Assembly: GCF_963877135.1 (NCBI RefSeq)
Contig: NZ_CAWNSW010000155.1
Location: 49,039-113,038 of the forward strand
DNA: 64,000 bases
Direction of reading: 5' to 3'
From: Stenomitos frigidus_A
Lineage (GTDB): Bacteria; Cyanobacteriota; Cyanobacteriia; Leptolyngbyales; Leptolyngbyaceae
Under the pieces are notes generated by a model. It did no database searches, was not told the origin of the DNA, and saw only the letters and a list, made by a program, of their open reading frames with translations. Within the stretch, counting starts at the first letter, position 1, and each line of letters starts with the position of its first letter. The translations under genes were made by a program, and so were the position numbers. Below, piece by piece: positions 27,408 to 34,895 of the stretch.

Positions 27408-30062
27408 ATGGAAACTGATGCCTTAGGTCAGGTAATTACGTTCTATTCTTATAAGGGTGGTACAGGGCGTTCAATGGCTTTGGCTAATGTCGCGTGCATT
27501 CTTGCGCAGCAGCAAGCTGAAATCAAAGGTAAAGGGGTGCTGATGGTCGATTGGGACTTGGAAGCTCCAGGACTTCATCGCTACTTTCATAGTAAGTTTA
27601 GCAATCACTTCTCTTCCCGCATTGATCGCCATCCTTCTTCTCTCGATGAGCATCCAGGATTGATCGACTTATTTCGAGATTTGGATGCATTAGCTAGTGA
27701 ACGTAATCACGAGGATGCTAAAGATGCCGAAGAAATGGCAATCTCTCTTCTTGAGGGAATCGATCTTAGTAAGTTCATTCTGGAGACTGACATCCCATTC
27801 CTTCATTTATTGAAAGCTGGTCGGTTTGATGAAGATTACTCTCTCAAGGTTAATTCCTTTCACTGGATAGATTTCTACCATCGTTCTCCACTTTTAATTC
27901 GCGTTTTCGCTGATCGACTAGCGGAGCAGTATCAATACGTTCTTATTGACTCTCGTACTGGGGTAACTGATACAAGCGGAATTTGTACGATGCTAATGCC
28001 TCAAAAGCTTGTTGTCGTATTTACTCCCAATCGTCAGAGTCTCACAGGGGTCTTAGAACTAGCACAACGAGCAACAAAATACCGTAAGCAGTCCGATGAC
28101 CTGCGTCCGCTCGTTGTGTTTCCTTTACCATCACGTATTGAAGCCGCTGAGCCTACTTTGCGTGAACACTGGCGATTTGGAAATTCTGAGCAACATATTA
28201 GTGGCTATCAATTGCAATTTGAAGATCTTTTCAAGGAGGTATATGCACTTACTGAATGTAATCTCACCGCATACTTTGATGAAATTCAAGTTCAACATGT
28301 ATCTCGTTATGCTTATGGTGAGGAAGTTGCTGCACTAATTGAGCGAAGTAGCGATAGGCTATCTCTTACACGAAGCTATAAAAGTTTTACTGAACGACTG
28401 GTTAATCTTGCTGATCCTTGGGATCAAGGCTTACCTGATCCTTGGGAGGAAAGAAATCAACGGCATGAATTCACTGAACAAGCCTTAGTCGTTAATTCCT
28501 CCCAAGGGTTGCGGATCGAATCCGAAAGGATTCGAGAACGACGGATCTTTATTAGCTTTAAGCATGGGGTAGAGCCGGATGAACCGATCGCGCTGCAAAT
28601 TTTTCAGGCGCTAAGCCGGCACCATCAGGTGTTTATTGACCAGATGATGACGGTGGGTACCCCGTGGGCAGAGCGAATTGAAGCAGAGATCCGGCAGTCA
28701 GACTTTTTGATTTCGTTGCTTTCGGCGCAGTCGGTACACAGCGAAATGGTGCTGGGCGAGATTGAGATGGCACATCATCTGGCAGAGGAGCAAGCAGGCA
28801 AGCCCATCATTTTACCGATTCGGCTGAACTACCGGGAGCCTTTTGCGTATCCGCTGAGTGCTTACCTGAACGGCATTAACTGGGCGTTTTGGGAAAATGC
28901 CGCCGATACATCTCGGCTCTTGCAGGAATTGATACAAGCGATCGCAGGCAACACCCTCTCGCTGGATACAGACGCATCGAAAGCGAACCTGATTCAAACT
29001 GCCTCACCGATTACCATTCCGCCACCGCTGCCCGCTGCTCAGTTGACGCCCCTGGAAATGCCCGAAGGGACGATGGACACGGAGTCGCGGTTTTATGTGG
29101 AGCGTCCGAACGATACGATCGCCCTCAGCACGATTCAGCAGACGGGGAAAGGCGTAACTATCACCATCAAAGGTCCCCGGCAGATGGGTAAAAGTTCACT
29201 GCTAGTACGGACGATCGACGCTGCCGTCACTGTCGGAAAGCGAGTTGCCTTCCTGGACTTTCAACTCTTCGACAAAACCGCGTTGACCAATCCAGAGCCG
29301 TTCTTTCGTCAGTTTTGCGCCTGGTTGACGGATGAGCTAGAGATGGACAGCCAGGTGGATGCCTATTGGGCGATGCCACTGGGCAACAGTCAGCGCTGTA
29401 CGCGTTACATGCAGCGGTATTTGCTGAAGGAGCTGGGCAGTCCGCTGGTGCTGGCAATGGATGAGTTGGAGTCCGTCTTTGATACGAACTTCCGCTCGGA
29501 CTTTTTTAGTATGCTGCGAAGCTGGCACAATAGCCGCGCCACATCGCCCATCTGGCGGCAGCTTGACCTGGCGCTGGTGACCTCAACCGAACCCTACCAG
29601 TTGATTGAAAACCTGAACCAGTCGCCGTTTAATGTGGGGCTGGTGATTGACCTGACGGATTTTACTTTTGATCAAATGGCAGACCTTAACCAGCGTCACG
29701 GCTCTCCCTTGAATGCGGAGCAGGAGCAACAACTCATGTGCCTCCTGCATGGGCATCCCTATCTGGTGCGACGAGCGCTGTATCTAACGGCAAGCCAACA
29801 GATTACGGTGGCGGAGTTGTTTGGGCAGGCGATCGATGATCGGGGACCGTTTGGCGATCACCTCCGCTACCACCTGTTTCGGATGCACGACAAGAAGGCA
29901 TTGGTGCAAGGCTTTATGCAGGTGATCAAGAACAATGTCTGTCAAGATGAGCAGGTCTTCTTTCGTCTGCGAGGGGCAGGTCTAGTGCGGCGGGAGGGGC
30001 AAACGGTGTTGCCTCGCTGCCAGCTCTACGCAGACTATTTTCGGGAGCATTTGAGGGAATAA
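27408..30062 (+). CDS. KGGVGR-variant ATPase - TIR - AAA ATPase fusion protein
   Basis: 884 residues in three parts. Residues 1-350: a MinD/ParA-like domain with the deviant Walker A SYKGGTGRSMALANVA and VLMVDWDLEAPGLHRYF (KGGVGR-type). Residues 378-510: TIR, RRIFISFKHGVEPDEPIALQ with VLGEIEMAH. Residues 545-884: AAA_35-like ATPase, P-loop GPRQMGKSS near 590, Walker B LVLAMDELESVF near 680. The first part is AT-rich like the preceding TIR gene; from about 28540 the DNA is GC-richer. The TIR matches the truncated copy at 26378-26529. Probably an NTP-controlled TIR conflict/defence ATPase. It is a fusion I do not know from other loci. Confidence 0.85.
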   Translation: METDALGQVITFYSYKGGTGRSMALANVACILAQQQAEIKGKGVLMVDWDLEAPGLHRYFHSKFSNHFSSRIDRHPSSLDEHPGLIDLFRDLDALASERNHEDAKDAEEMAISLLEGIDLSKFILETDIPFLHLLKAGRFDEDYSLKVNSFHWIDFYHRSPLLIRVFADRLAEQYQYVLIDSRTGVTDTSGICTMLMPQKLVVVFTPNRQSLTGVLELAQRATKYRKQSDDLRPLVVFPLPSRIEAAEPTLREHWRFGNSEQHISGYQLQFEDLFKEVYALTECNLTAYFDEIQVQHVSRYAYGEEVAALIERSSDRLSLTRSYKSFTERLVNLADPWDQGLPDPWEERNQRHEFTEQALVVNSSQGLRIESERIRERRIFISFKHGVEPDEPIALQIFQALSRHHQVFIDQMMTVGTPWAERIEAEIRQSDFLISLLSAQSVHSEMVLGEIEMAHHLAEEQAGKPIILPIRLNYREPFAYPLSAYLNGINWAFWENAADTSRLLQELIQAIAGNTLSLDTDASKANLIQTASPITIPPPLPAAQLTPLEMPEGTMDTESRFYVERPNDTIALSTIQQTGKGVTITIKGPRQMGKSSLLVRTIDAAVTVGKRVAFLDFQLFDKTALTNPEPFFRQFCAWLTDELEMDSQVDAYWAMPLGNSQRCTRYMQRYLLKELGSPLVLAMDELESVFDTNFRSDFFSMLRSWHNSRATSPIWRQLDLALVTSTEPYQLIENLNQSPFNVGLVIDLTDFTFDQMADLNQRHGSPLNAEQEQQLMCLLHGHPYLVRRALYLTASQQITVAELFGQAIDDRGPFGDHLRYHLFRMHDKKALVQGFMQVIKNNVCQDEQVFFRLRGAGLVRREGQTVLPRCQLYADYFREHLRE

Positions 30063-30180
30063 GGGAAGACAGAGTAGTAAGGAGTCAGAAGTTAAATTGA
30101 CTGGTTTTAGAATACATGAGGTTTCTAGCTGTAACCTGGATATTTCAGCGGCAAAAACTCGTGGCCGGGTTCCTGGCATC

Positions 30181-30432
30181 AAAGACTCGTGAACGAGAGT
30201 AAAAGACTCTTCATTGAATCTTGGAGGCTCGTCGGTGAGGCTCCAAGATTCACGCACGAGGATCAAAAACTCTTTAGTGAGTGATAGAGATTCATTCACG
30301 AAGTTCAAAGACTCATTTAAGAGTATTAAAGACTCGCCGGTGAAGTTCAAGGACTCGTCGGTGAATGTTGGGGACTCGCCGATGAGGCTCAAAAGCTCAT
30401 TCACGAGGCTCAAAGTCTCGCCGATGAGTCTC
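30181..30432. repeat. 12 x 21-bp tandem array
   Basis: Twelve units, each exactly 21 bp and with no spacers, of the form RARGACTCNYCRNTGARGNTC. Units are diverged but every one keeps its length. Both strands remain open: heptapeptides D-S-x-x-x-x-K on plus, N-E-S-L-x-x-V on minus. It fills the gap between the fusion ATPase and the AAA-TM gene. Confidence 0.9.
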
Positions 30433-30504
30433 CCACAGACATTCATCAAGATTGTAGTAACGCACATGGATGTCCTGCGTGTGAAGGAGGGGAAGGCTGG
30501 ATGA
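30214..30504 (+). CDS. possible heptapeptide-repeat protein encoded by the 21-bp array
   Basis: A 96-residue frame from TTG 30214 covers most of the array and gives units such as DSFTKFK, DSFKSIK, DSPVKFK. It ends in a 4-bp ATGA overlap with the next gene, as coupled genes do. Against it: a weak start, no Shine-Dalgarno, and an equally open antisense frame. Real translation is uncertain. Confidence 0.25.
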   Translation: MNLGGSSVRLQDSRTRIKNSLVSDRDSFTKFKDSFKSIKDSPVKFKDSSVNVGDSPMRLKSSFTRLKVSPMSLPQTFIKIVVTHMDVLRVKEGKAG

Positions 30505-31814
30505 GTGGAGCAACCATCTACACCGTTGGCGGCACTGTGCAGGCAGGTGGCGGGGTGTATTTGCCCCGTCGCGCCGATGAGGAGCTGTGGGGGTTGTGTC
30601 GATCGTCCACCTTCGCCTATGTCCTCACGCCCCGCCAGATGGGGAAGTCGAGCCTGATGGTGCAGACGGCAGAAACGCTGGCAGACGAGGGCATTCGCTC
30701 TGCCATTGTGGATCTGCAAGACCTGGGCGCACAGGTAACCGCAGAGCAGTGGTACTTCGGCTTTCTGGTGAAGCTGGAAGACCAACTGATGCTGGACACC
30801 GATGTGGTGAGCTGGTGGCGCGATCGCGAACACCTCGGCGTGTCCCAACGGTTAACCCAGTTCTTTGAGTCGGTGCTGCTGACCGAGATCCCGGAACCGA
30901 TCGTGATCTTTGTGGATGAGATCGATACCACCCTCAGCCTCGACTTCACCGACGATTTTTTCACCGCCATCCGGTATCTCTACCTCGCCCGTGCCCATAA
31001 ACCCGTCTTTCAGCGACTCTCGTTTGTGCTGGTGGGCGTTGCCACTCCCGGCGACCTCATCCACGACCCCAAACGCACGCCGTTTAACATTGGGCAGCGG
31101 GTAGACCTGACCGATTTCACCCAGACAGAAGCGCTGCCCCTGGCGGCTGGCTTTGGGCTACCCGCCGACCAGGCAACCCAGGTGCTGGGCTGGGTGATGC
31201 AGTGGACGGGCGGACACCCCTACCTGACGCAACGCCTGTGCCGTGCGCTGGTGGATGCGGGGCAGTTGTACTGGACGAAGGAGGCGGTCGATCGCACCGT
31301 CAGCAGCACGTTCCTGGGCGCAATGTGTGAGCAGGACAGCAACATGCAGTTTGTGCGCGACATGCTGACGAAACGGGCAGATGATGTGTACGGCGTGTTG
31401 ACCACTTACCGCGAGGTGTGGCGTGGGCGACAGCCTGTGTTGGATGAGGAGCAATCGCTGACGAAGTCGCACCTGAAGCTGTCGGGGGTGGTAAAGCGAT
31501 CTGATGGGGCGCTGACGGTGCGGAACCCCATCTATCGCGAGGTGTTTGATGACCAGTGGGTGAAAAGCCATCTGCCCGTCAACTGGATGCAGCGGATTCA
31601 ACGCGCTCGCGGTGTAGCATTGATGTCTATGCTGCTGGTTCTGATCTCTGTACCGTTGGCAGTTCTCGCTTGGGAGCGCACATCATACGCAGAAAAATTG
31701 CATAGAGAAACAGAAAGGCAGCGACAGATTATTGAACGCTTTTGCCATGTGCTTATGTATGGAGGCAAGAAAACACAGCAGCAATTTCCTTATGAAGAAT
31801 GCAACAAACAGTAG
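30501..31814 (+). CDS. AAA-like ATPase with C-terminal transmembrane helix, 3'-truncated
   Basis: A 437-residue protein of the AAA_35 class. Start MSGATIYTVGGTVQ, GGVYLPRRADEEL, P-loop TPRQMGKSSLMVQTAE near residue 45, Walker B IVIFVDEIDTTL near 135, and a winged-helix-like region ending VRNPIYREVFDDQWV. A basic segment then leads to one membrane helix (LMSMLLVLISVPLAVLAW). A strong AAGGAGGGG ribosome site lies 9 bp upstream. Relatives continue into WD40 repeats after the helix; here the frame ends 40 residues later and a WD40-protein tail follows out of frame, so the sensor body is missing. Confidence 0.85.
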   Translation: MSGATIYTVGGTVQAGGGVYLPRRADEELWGLCRSSTFAYVLTPRQMGKSSLMVQTAETLADEGIRSAIVDLQDLGAQVTAEQWYFGFLVKLEDQLMLDTDVVSWWRDREHLGVSQRLTQFFESVLLTEIPEPIVIFVDEIDTTLSLDFTDDFFTAIRYLYLARAHKPVFQRLSFVLVGVATPGDLIHDPKRTPFNIGQRVDLTDFTQTEALPLAAGFGLPADQATQVLGWVMQWTGGHPYLTQRLCRALVDAGQLYWTKEAVDRTVSSTFLGAMCEQDSNMQFVRDMLTKRADDVYGVLTTYREVWRGRQPVLDEEQSLTKSHLKLSGVVKRSDGALTVRNPIYREVFDDQWVKSHLPVNWMQRIQRARGVALMSMLLVLISVPLAVLAWERTSYAEKLHRETERQRQIIERFCHVLMYGGKKTQQQFPYEECNKQ

Positions 31815-31815
31815 A

Positions 31816-32025
31816 CGTGAACATGGTCTAGCTTTATGTGACTTAATGGCACGCAGCTACGATTGGCTCCATGACTACCTCACCACCAACTCCAACGTCA
31901 GCGAGTCCGATCGTCAGCTCTGCAAAGGCGTTGGGCGCGTCCGTAAAGTCTCTGCCGTGCCGGAGCGAGAGGGTGGGTGGGGTGAGTGGGTGGTGCGGGA
32001 GTGGAGGAAGCTGGTTGGGGGGTAG
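31816..32025 (+). pseudogene. C-terminal tail of an AAA/TIR-WD40 protein
   Basis: In a frame different from the preceding gene the DNA encodes ALCDLMARSYDWLHDYLTTN, SNVSESDRQLCKGVG and a G/W-rich run-on. The (C)DWLxDYLxTNxNVSESDRxLC pattern is the usual end of cyanobacterial WD40-repeat ATPases and TIR proteins. It is therefore the lost 3' end of the AAA-TM gene; the WD40 body between them is deleted. Confidence 0.6.
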
Positions 32026-32050
32026 AGTGTGGGGTGTGGGGTGTAGGGTG
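32024..32050. repeat. GTGTGGG heptamer array
   Basis: About three and a half units of GTGTGGG/GTGTAGG directly before palindromic copy B; the same unit as the tract inside mutS2 at 3179-3210. Confidence 0.75.
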
Positions 32051-32052
32051 CG

Positions 32053-32120
32053 AGAAACCGGGTTTCTGGTCACAACCTTAGGCGTACGACAGAGCCTTGA
32101 AAAGCAACCCGGTTTCTGGG
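32053..32120. repeat. AGAAACCGGGTTTCT palindromic repeat, copy B
   Basis: 68 bp, AGAAACCGGGTTTCTGGTCA ... GCAACCCGGTTTCTGGG. By eye it differs from copy C at 32736-32803 at only five positions. Direct orientation. Copies B and C bracket the two small genes between them. Confidence 0.9.
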
Positions 32121-32218
32121 AGGTTTCTGTTAGCAGTCAGCAGTCAAAAAAGCTGATGGCTGATAGCTAATCCGATCAACATGCTTTAAGATTTGAAGGC
32201 AATTTTGGGTAGAATGCT

Positions 32219-32545
32219 TTGTCAGACATTATTGCTGTCATTCGCAATGAGCAGGGCATTGGAATGTCTTCAATAGACGGAGAACTGATCGTTGTTTTGC
32301 TGGCTATGGAGGGCATCGTTATTGACCAGCAACCTGTGATGATGCGATCGGGGATTGCGATTTTTGGGAATTTGCCCTTGGGTTCCTATACTGTTTTGGC
32401 AAGACATGCTTCGCTCAGTCCGACAGAATCGCGTCAGGATCTTGTCTTGCAGAACAATGTGATGCTTGGGGTAAAATTTGTTTACGCTGAGTCTGAGCGA
32501 CGGTTGCTCAGGATTGAGTTACAGGAGGAACGTCTGGATGCCTGA
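32219..32545 (+). CDS. small beta-rich protein, unknown function
   Basis: 108 residues from TTG 32219. The middle (GNLPLGSYTVLARHASLSPT) resembles carboxypeptidase-regulatory/transthyretin-like beta strands, ending in a charged helix (ESERRLLRIELQEERLDA). It overlaps the next gene by 8 bp, so the two form a unit, probably co-translated. Family not recognised; the start is weak. Confidence 0.55.
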   Translation: MSDIIAVIRNEQGIGMSSIDGELIVVLLAMEGIVIDQQPVMMRSGIAIFGNLPLGSYTVLARHASLSPTESRQDLVLQNNVMLGVKFVYAESERRLLRIELQEERLDA

Positions 32546-32732
32546 AACGAAACGCTATGCCATTGATCCCGATTCCCTAAAGGGATGTCGCATTCGGGTG
32601 TCGTTCCATTTCAAAGAGCTACAACGAGAGACGAATCCGATCGTTCGAGCCAATATTGCTCAATACCTGGCAGAAGCTACAGCAACTCTGGCTCTGCTAG
32701 AGGCTGAGGAAGCACGTAAGATTGCGCTGTAG
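32538..32732 (+). CDS. 64-residue partner protein, unknown function
   Basis: From ATG 32538 (MPETKRYAIDPDSLKGCRIR), with ACAGGAGGA as ribosome site 9 bp upstream. A short beta segment and two helices (VRANIAQYLAEATATLALLE). It overlaps the upstream gene by 8 bp. The pair is bracketed by direct copies B and C of the 68-bp repeat. A toxin-antitoxin-like arrangement is conceivable from size and overlap, but no motif supports it. Confidence 0.55.
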   Translation: MPETKRYAIDPDSLKGCRIRVSFHFKELQRETNPIVRANIAQYLAEATATLALLEAEEARKIAL

Positions 32733-32735
32733 TCG

Positions 32736-32803
32736 AGAAACCGGGTTTCTGGTCACAACCTTGGGCGTACAGCAGAGACTTGAAAAGAAACCCGGTTTCT
32801 GGG
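32736..32803. repeat. AGAAACCGGGTTTCT palindromic repeat, copy C
   Basis: Starts four bases after the stop codon of the 64-residue gene; nearly identical to copy B. It could fold as a long hairpin and end transcription. Confidence 0.9.
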
Positions 32804-32901
32804 ACATGTGTTAAATAAAATCTACCTTTCATCACATTTCGCTCAGCCGATCGAAAAAAGACGTTTAATAAAGGTATTGCAACCTCTCTGTCTTTCGAGC
32901 C

Positions 32902-33108
32902 ATGACTATTGCGATCGCCCTTATTATCTGTGGAGTGCTGACTCAAGTCGTGGTGCTGCGAACCTCACTGGTTCAGCGTCCTCTCTTCACCAGAATGTGT
33001 CGTACCTGCGGCTACCAGATCCCGCCCATGGAACGCCCACCCGCCTTCCACGACTGCCCCGAATGCGAGAAACTTTTCAGCCTTAGTGACCGGCTGGTCC
33101 AGCGCTAG
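32902..33108 (+). CDS. small membrane-anchored zinc-ribbon protein
   Basis: 68 residues. One N-terminal membrane helix (MTIAIALIICGVLTQVVVL), then CRTCGYQI and CPECEKLF, two CxxC pairs 24 residues apart forming a zinc ribbon. The 3' end overlaps the convergent emrB-like gene by 26 bp. Function unknown. Confidence 0.65.
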   Translation: MTIAIALIICGVLTQVVVLRTSLVQRPLFTRMCRTCGYQIPPMERPPAFHDCPECEKLFSLSDRLVQR

Positions 33109-34687
33109 GCTTGGCTTTTTTGAGAAAGAACACCAGCACCGCGCTCCCCACCAGCGCACAGCCCATAAAGAAAAAGCAATCGTTGAACGCCATCACATTG
33201 GCTTCACGACGAACGATGCTGGCAATCCGCGCGATCGCCTGATTTTGTGCCGTCACGGCATCCGCGCCATTCGTCGTGAAAAACTGCGTGAGCTGATCAA
33301 TGCGATCGCGCGTAATGGGATTTGACAGCGACACCGAATCCACCAGTCGATTGGAATGAAAGCGTTCTCGTTGGGATTGAATCGTTCCGAGGATAGCGAT
33401 CCCCACCGAACCGCCCAGGTTGCGCGACATATTGTAAAGTGCCGATGCAGAGCCAATCTGTTTTGGTTCAATGCCCGCCGTTGAAATACTCGACAGCGGC
33501 GTAATCACCAGCGGTTGCCCCAGCGCCCGCACAATCTGCGCCGGGATCAACTGGTCAATCCCCGTATCGTGCGTCATGTGGGAATTCATAAAGCAACTGG
33601 TGCCAAACAAGCCCATCCCGATCGCCACCAACAGCCGGAGATCAACCCACTTCATCAGCAGGGGCACAAACGGCGTAATAAACAACTGTGGAATGCCCGA
33701 CCACATGATGGTTTCCCCGATCTTCATCGCGTTGTAGCCCTGCACCTGCGCCAGATACAGCGGCAAGATAAACGTCGAGCCATACAAGCCCAAGCCCAAC
33801 GCCAACGTCACGATGATCGACAAGCCAAAGTTTCGTCGCCACAGCAGGCGCAGATTGAGCAACGGCTGCTTACGGATGAGCTGAATGATGACAAACGCGG
33901 GAAGCGCGATCGCCGCAATGATCGCTGCACGTTGAATCTCTACCGAGCCGAACCAATCTTTGCGGTTCCCCTCATCCGCAAAAAACTCAAAGGAGGCAAA
34001 CCCGATCGCCATCGTTGCAATCCCCCACCAGTCGCCATTCCGCAACAGGTTAAGCTGCATCCGTGTGCGGGGCAAGCCGTACCAAACGCCCGCAATCAAC
34101 AGTAGCCCAGGAATGACATTGAGGTAGAAGATATACTGCCAGCCGTAGTTATCCGTCAGCCAACCGCCGACTGTAGGGCCGATCGACGGTGCAAAGGTCG
34201 CGGTAATCGAGAACATCGCCAGACCGATCGGCTGCTTCGACTTCGGCAGCGTCATCAAAATGACCGTAAATGCCATCGGGATCAGCACACCGCCTGTAAA
34301 GCCCTGTCCCGCCCGAAACGCGATCATCATGCCCAGGTTGGCGGAGAACGCACAGGCAATGGAAAACATGAGAAAGAGAACGGCATTCACCAGCAGATAG
34401 CGCCGTACCGAAAACACCTGCGACAGCCAGCCCGTCATCGGGATCACCACAATTTCAGCCACCAGGTAGCCTGTCGAAATCCACGAACCCTCATCGATCG
34501 TCGCGCTCAAGGCACCCGTAATGTCATTCAACGACGCATTTGTCACCTGGATATCCAACACTGCCATGAACGCGCCCAAAAGCGTTGCCATCACGCCAAT
34601 CCATTCCCGCACAGACACCTGACGCTCATCGGAGCCTTGGGCAGCATTTGGCAGTTGAGGGGGGCGATCGGTGCGAGTGCTGGTCAT
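33083..34687 (-). CDS. emrB: DHA2-family MFS multidrug efflux pump, EmrB/QacA type
   Basis: A 534-residue, 14-helix major facilitator. Motifs: LDIQVTNASLNDITGALSAT at the first helix (DHA2 motif D1), ISTGYLVAEIVVIPMTGWLS, and RAGQGFTGGVLIPMAFTVIL with the antiporter motif C region. It exports toxic compounds by proton antiport together with a periplasmic adaptor. The adaptor gene lies 208 bp upstream on the same strand, giving an EmrAB-type operon. Confidence 0.93.
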   Translation of the reverse strand: MTSTRTDRPPQLPNAAQGSDERQVSVREWIGVMATLLGAFMAVLDIQVTNASLNDITGALSATIDEGSWISTGYLVAEIVVIPMTGWLSQVFSVRRYLLVNAVLFLMFSIACAFSANLGMMIAFRAGQGFTGGVLIPMAFTVILMTLPKSKQPIGLAMFSITATFAPSIGPTVGGWLTDNYGWQYIFYLNVIPGLLLIAGVWYGLPRTRMQLNLLRNGDWWGIATMAIGFASFEFFADEGNRKDWFGSVEIQRAAIIAAIALPAFVIIQLIRKQPLLNLRLLWRRNFGLSIIVTLALGLGLYGSTFILPLYLAQVQGYNAMKIGETIMWSGIPQLFITPFVPLLMKWVDLRLLVAIGMGLFGTSCFMNSHMTHDTGIDQLIPAQIVRALGQPLVITPLSSISTAGIEPKQIGSASALYNMSRNLGGSVGIAILGTIQSQRERFHSNRLVDSVSLSNPITRDRIDQLTQFFTTNGADAVTAQNQAIARIASIVRREANVMAFNDCFFFMGCALVGSAVLVFFLKKAKPSAGPAGH

Positions 34688-34895
34688 TGAGTGAGTGTTT
34701 AGCGGTTGGTTGTTGTTGGTTAGAAAAAGGCATTGGGCAGCGCGTCAGCTTGAAACCTTCACCTCTTGCCACACCCGCCCCGAATTGAAATTCAGGGCTA
34801 ATAGTACGAAGTCCATTGAAATGGACTGAAGCGTGGCTCAGAATTGTAGTATCTACATTTGTACGCTACTGACTTCTGACTTCTGACTCCTTTCC

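Noticed and set aside
30181..30432. Possible CRISPR array
   Set aside because: Units are contiguous 21-mers without spacers and are diverged from one another; no cas genes are nearby.
29982..30848. Long minus-strand open frame of 288 codons across the 21-bp array
   Set aside because: It is antisense to two well-supported genes, and its openness in the middle follows from the 21-bp period. No recognisable domain or start context.
33515..34105. Plus-strand 196-codon frame inside the emrB region
   Set aside because: Antisense shadow of a strong 14-helix transporter; R/Q/H-rich composition typical of antisense frames.
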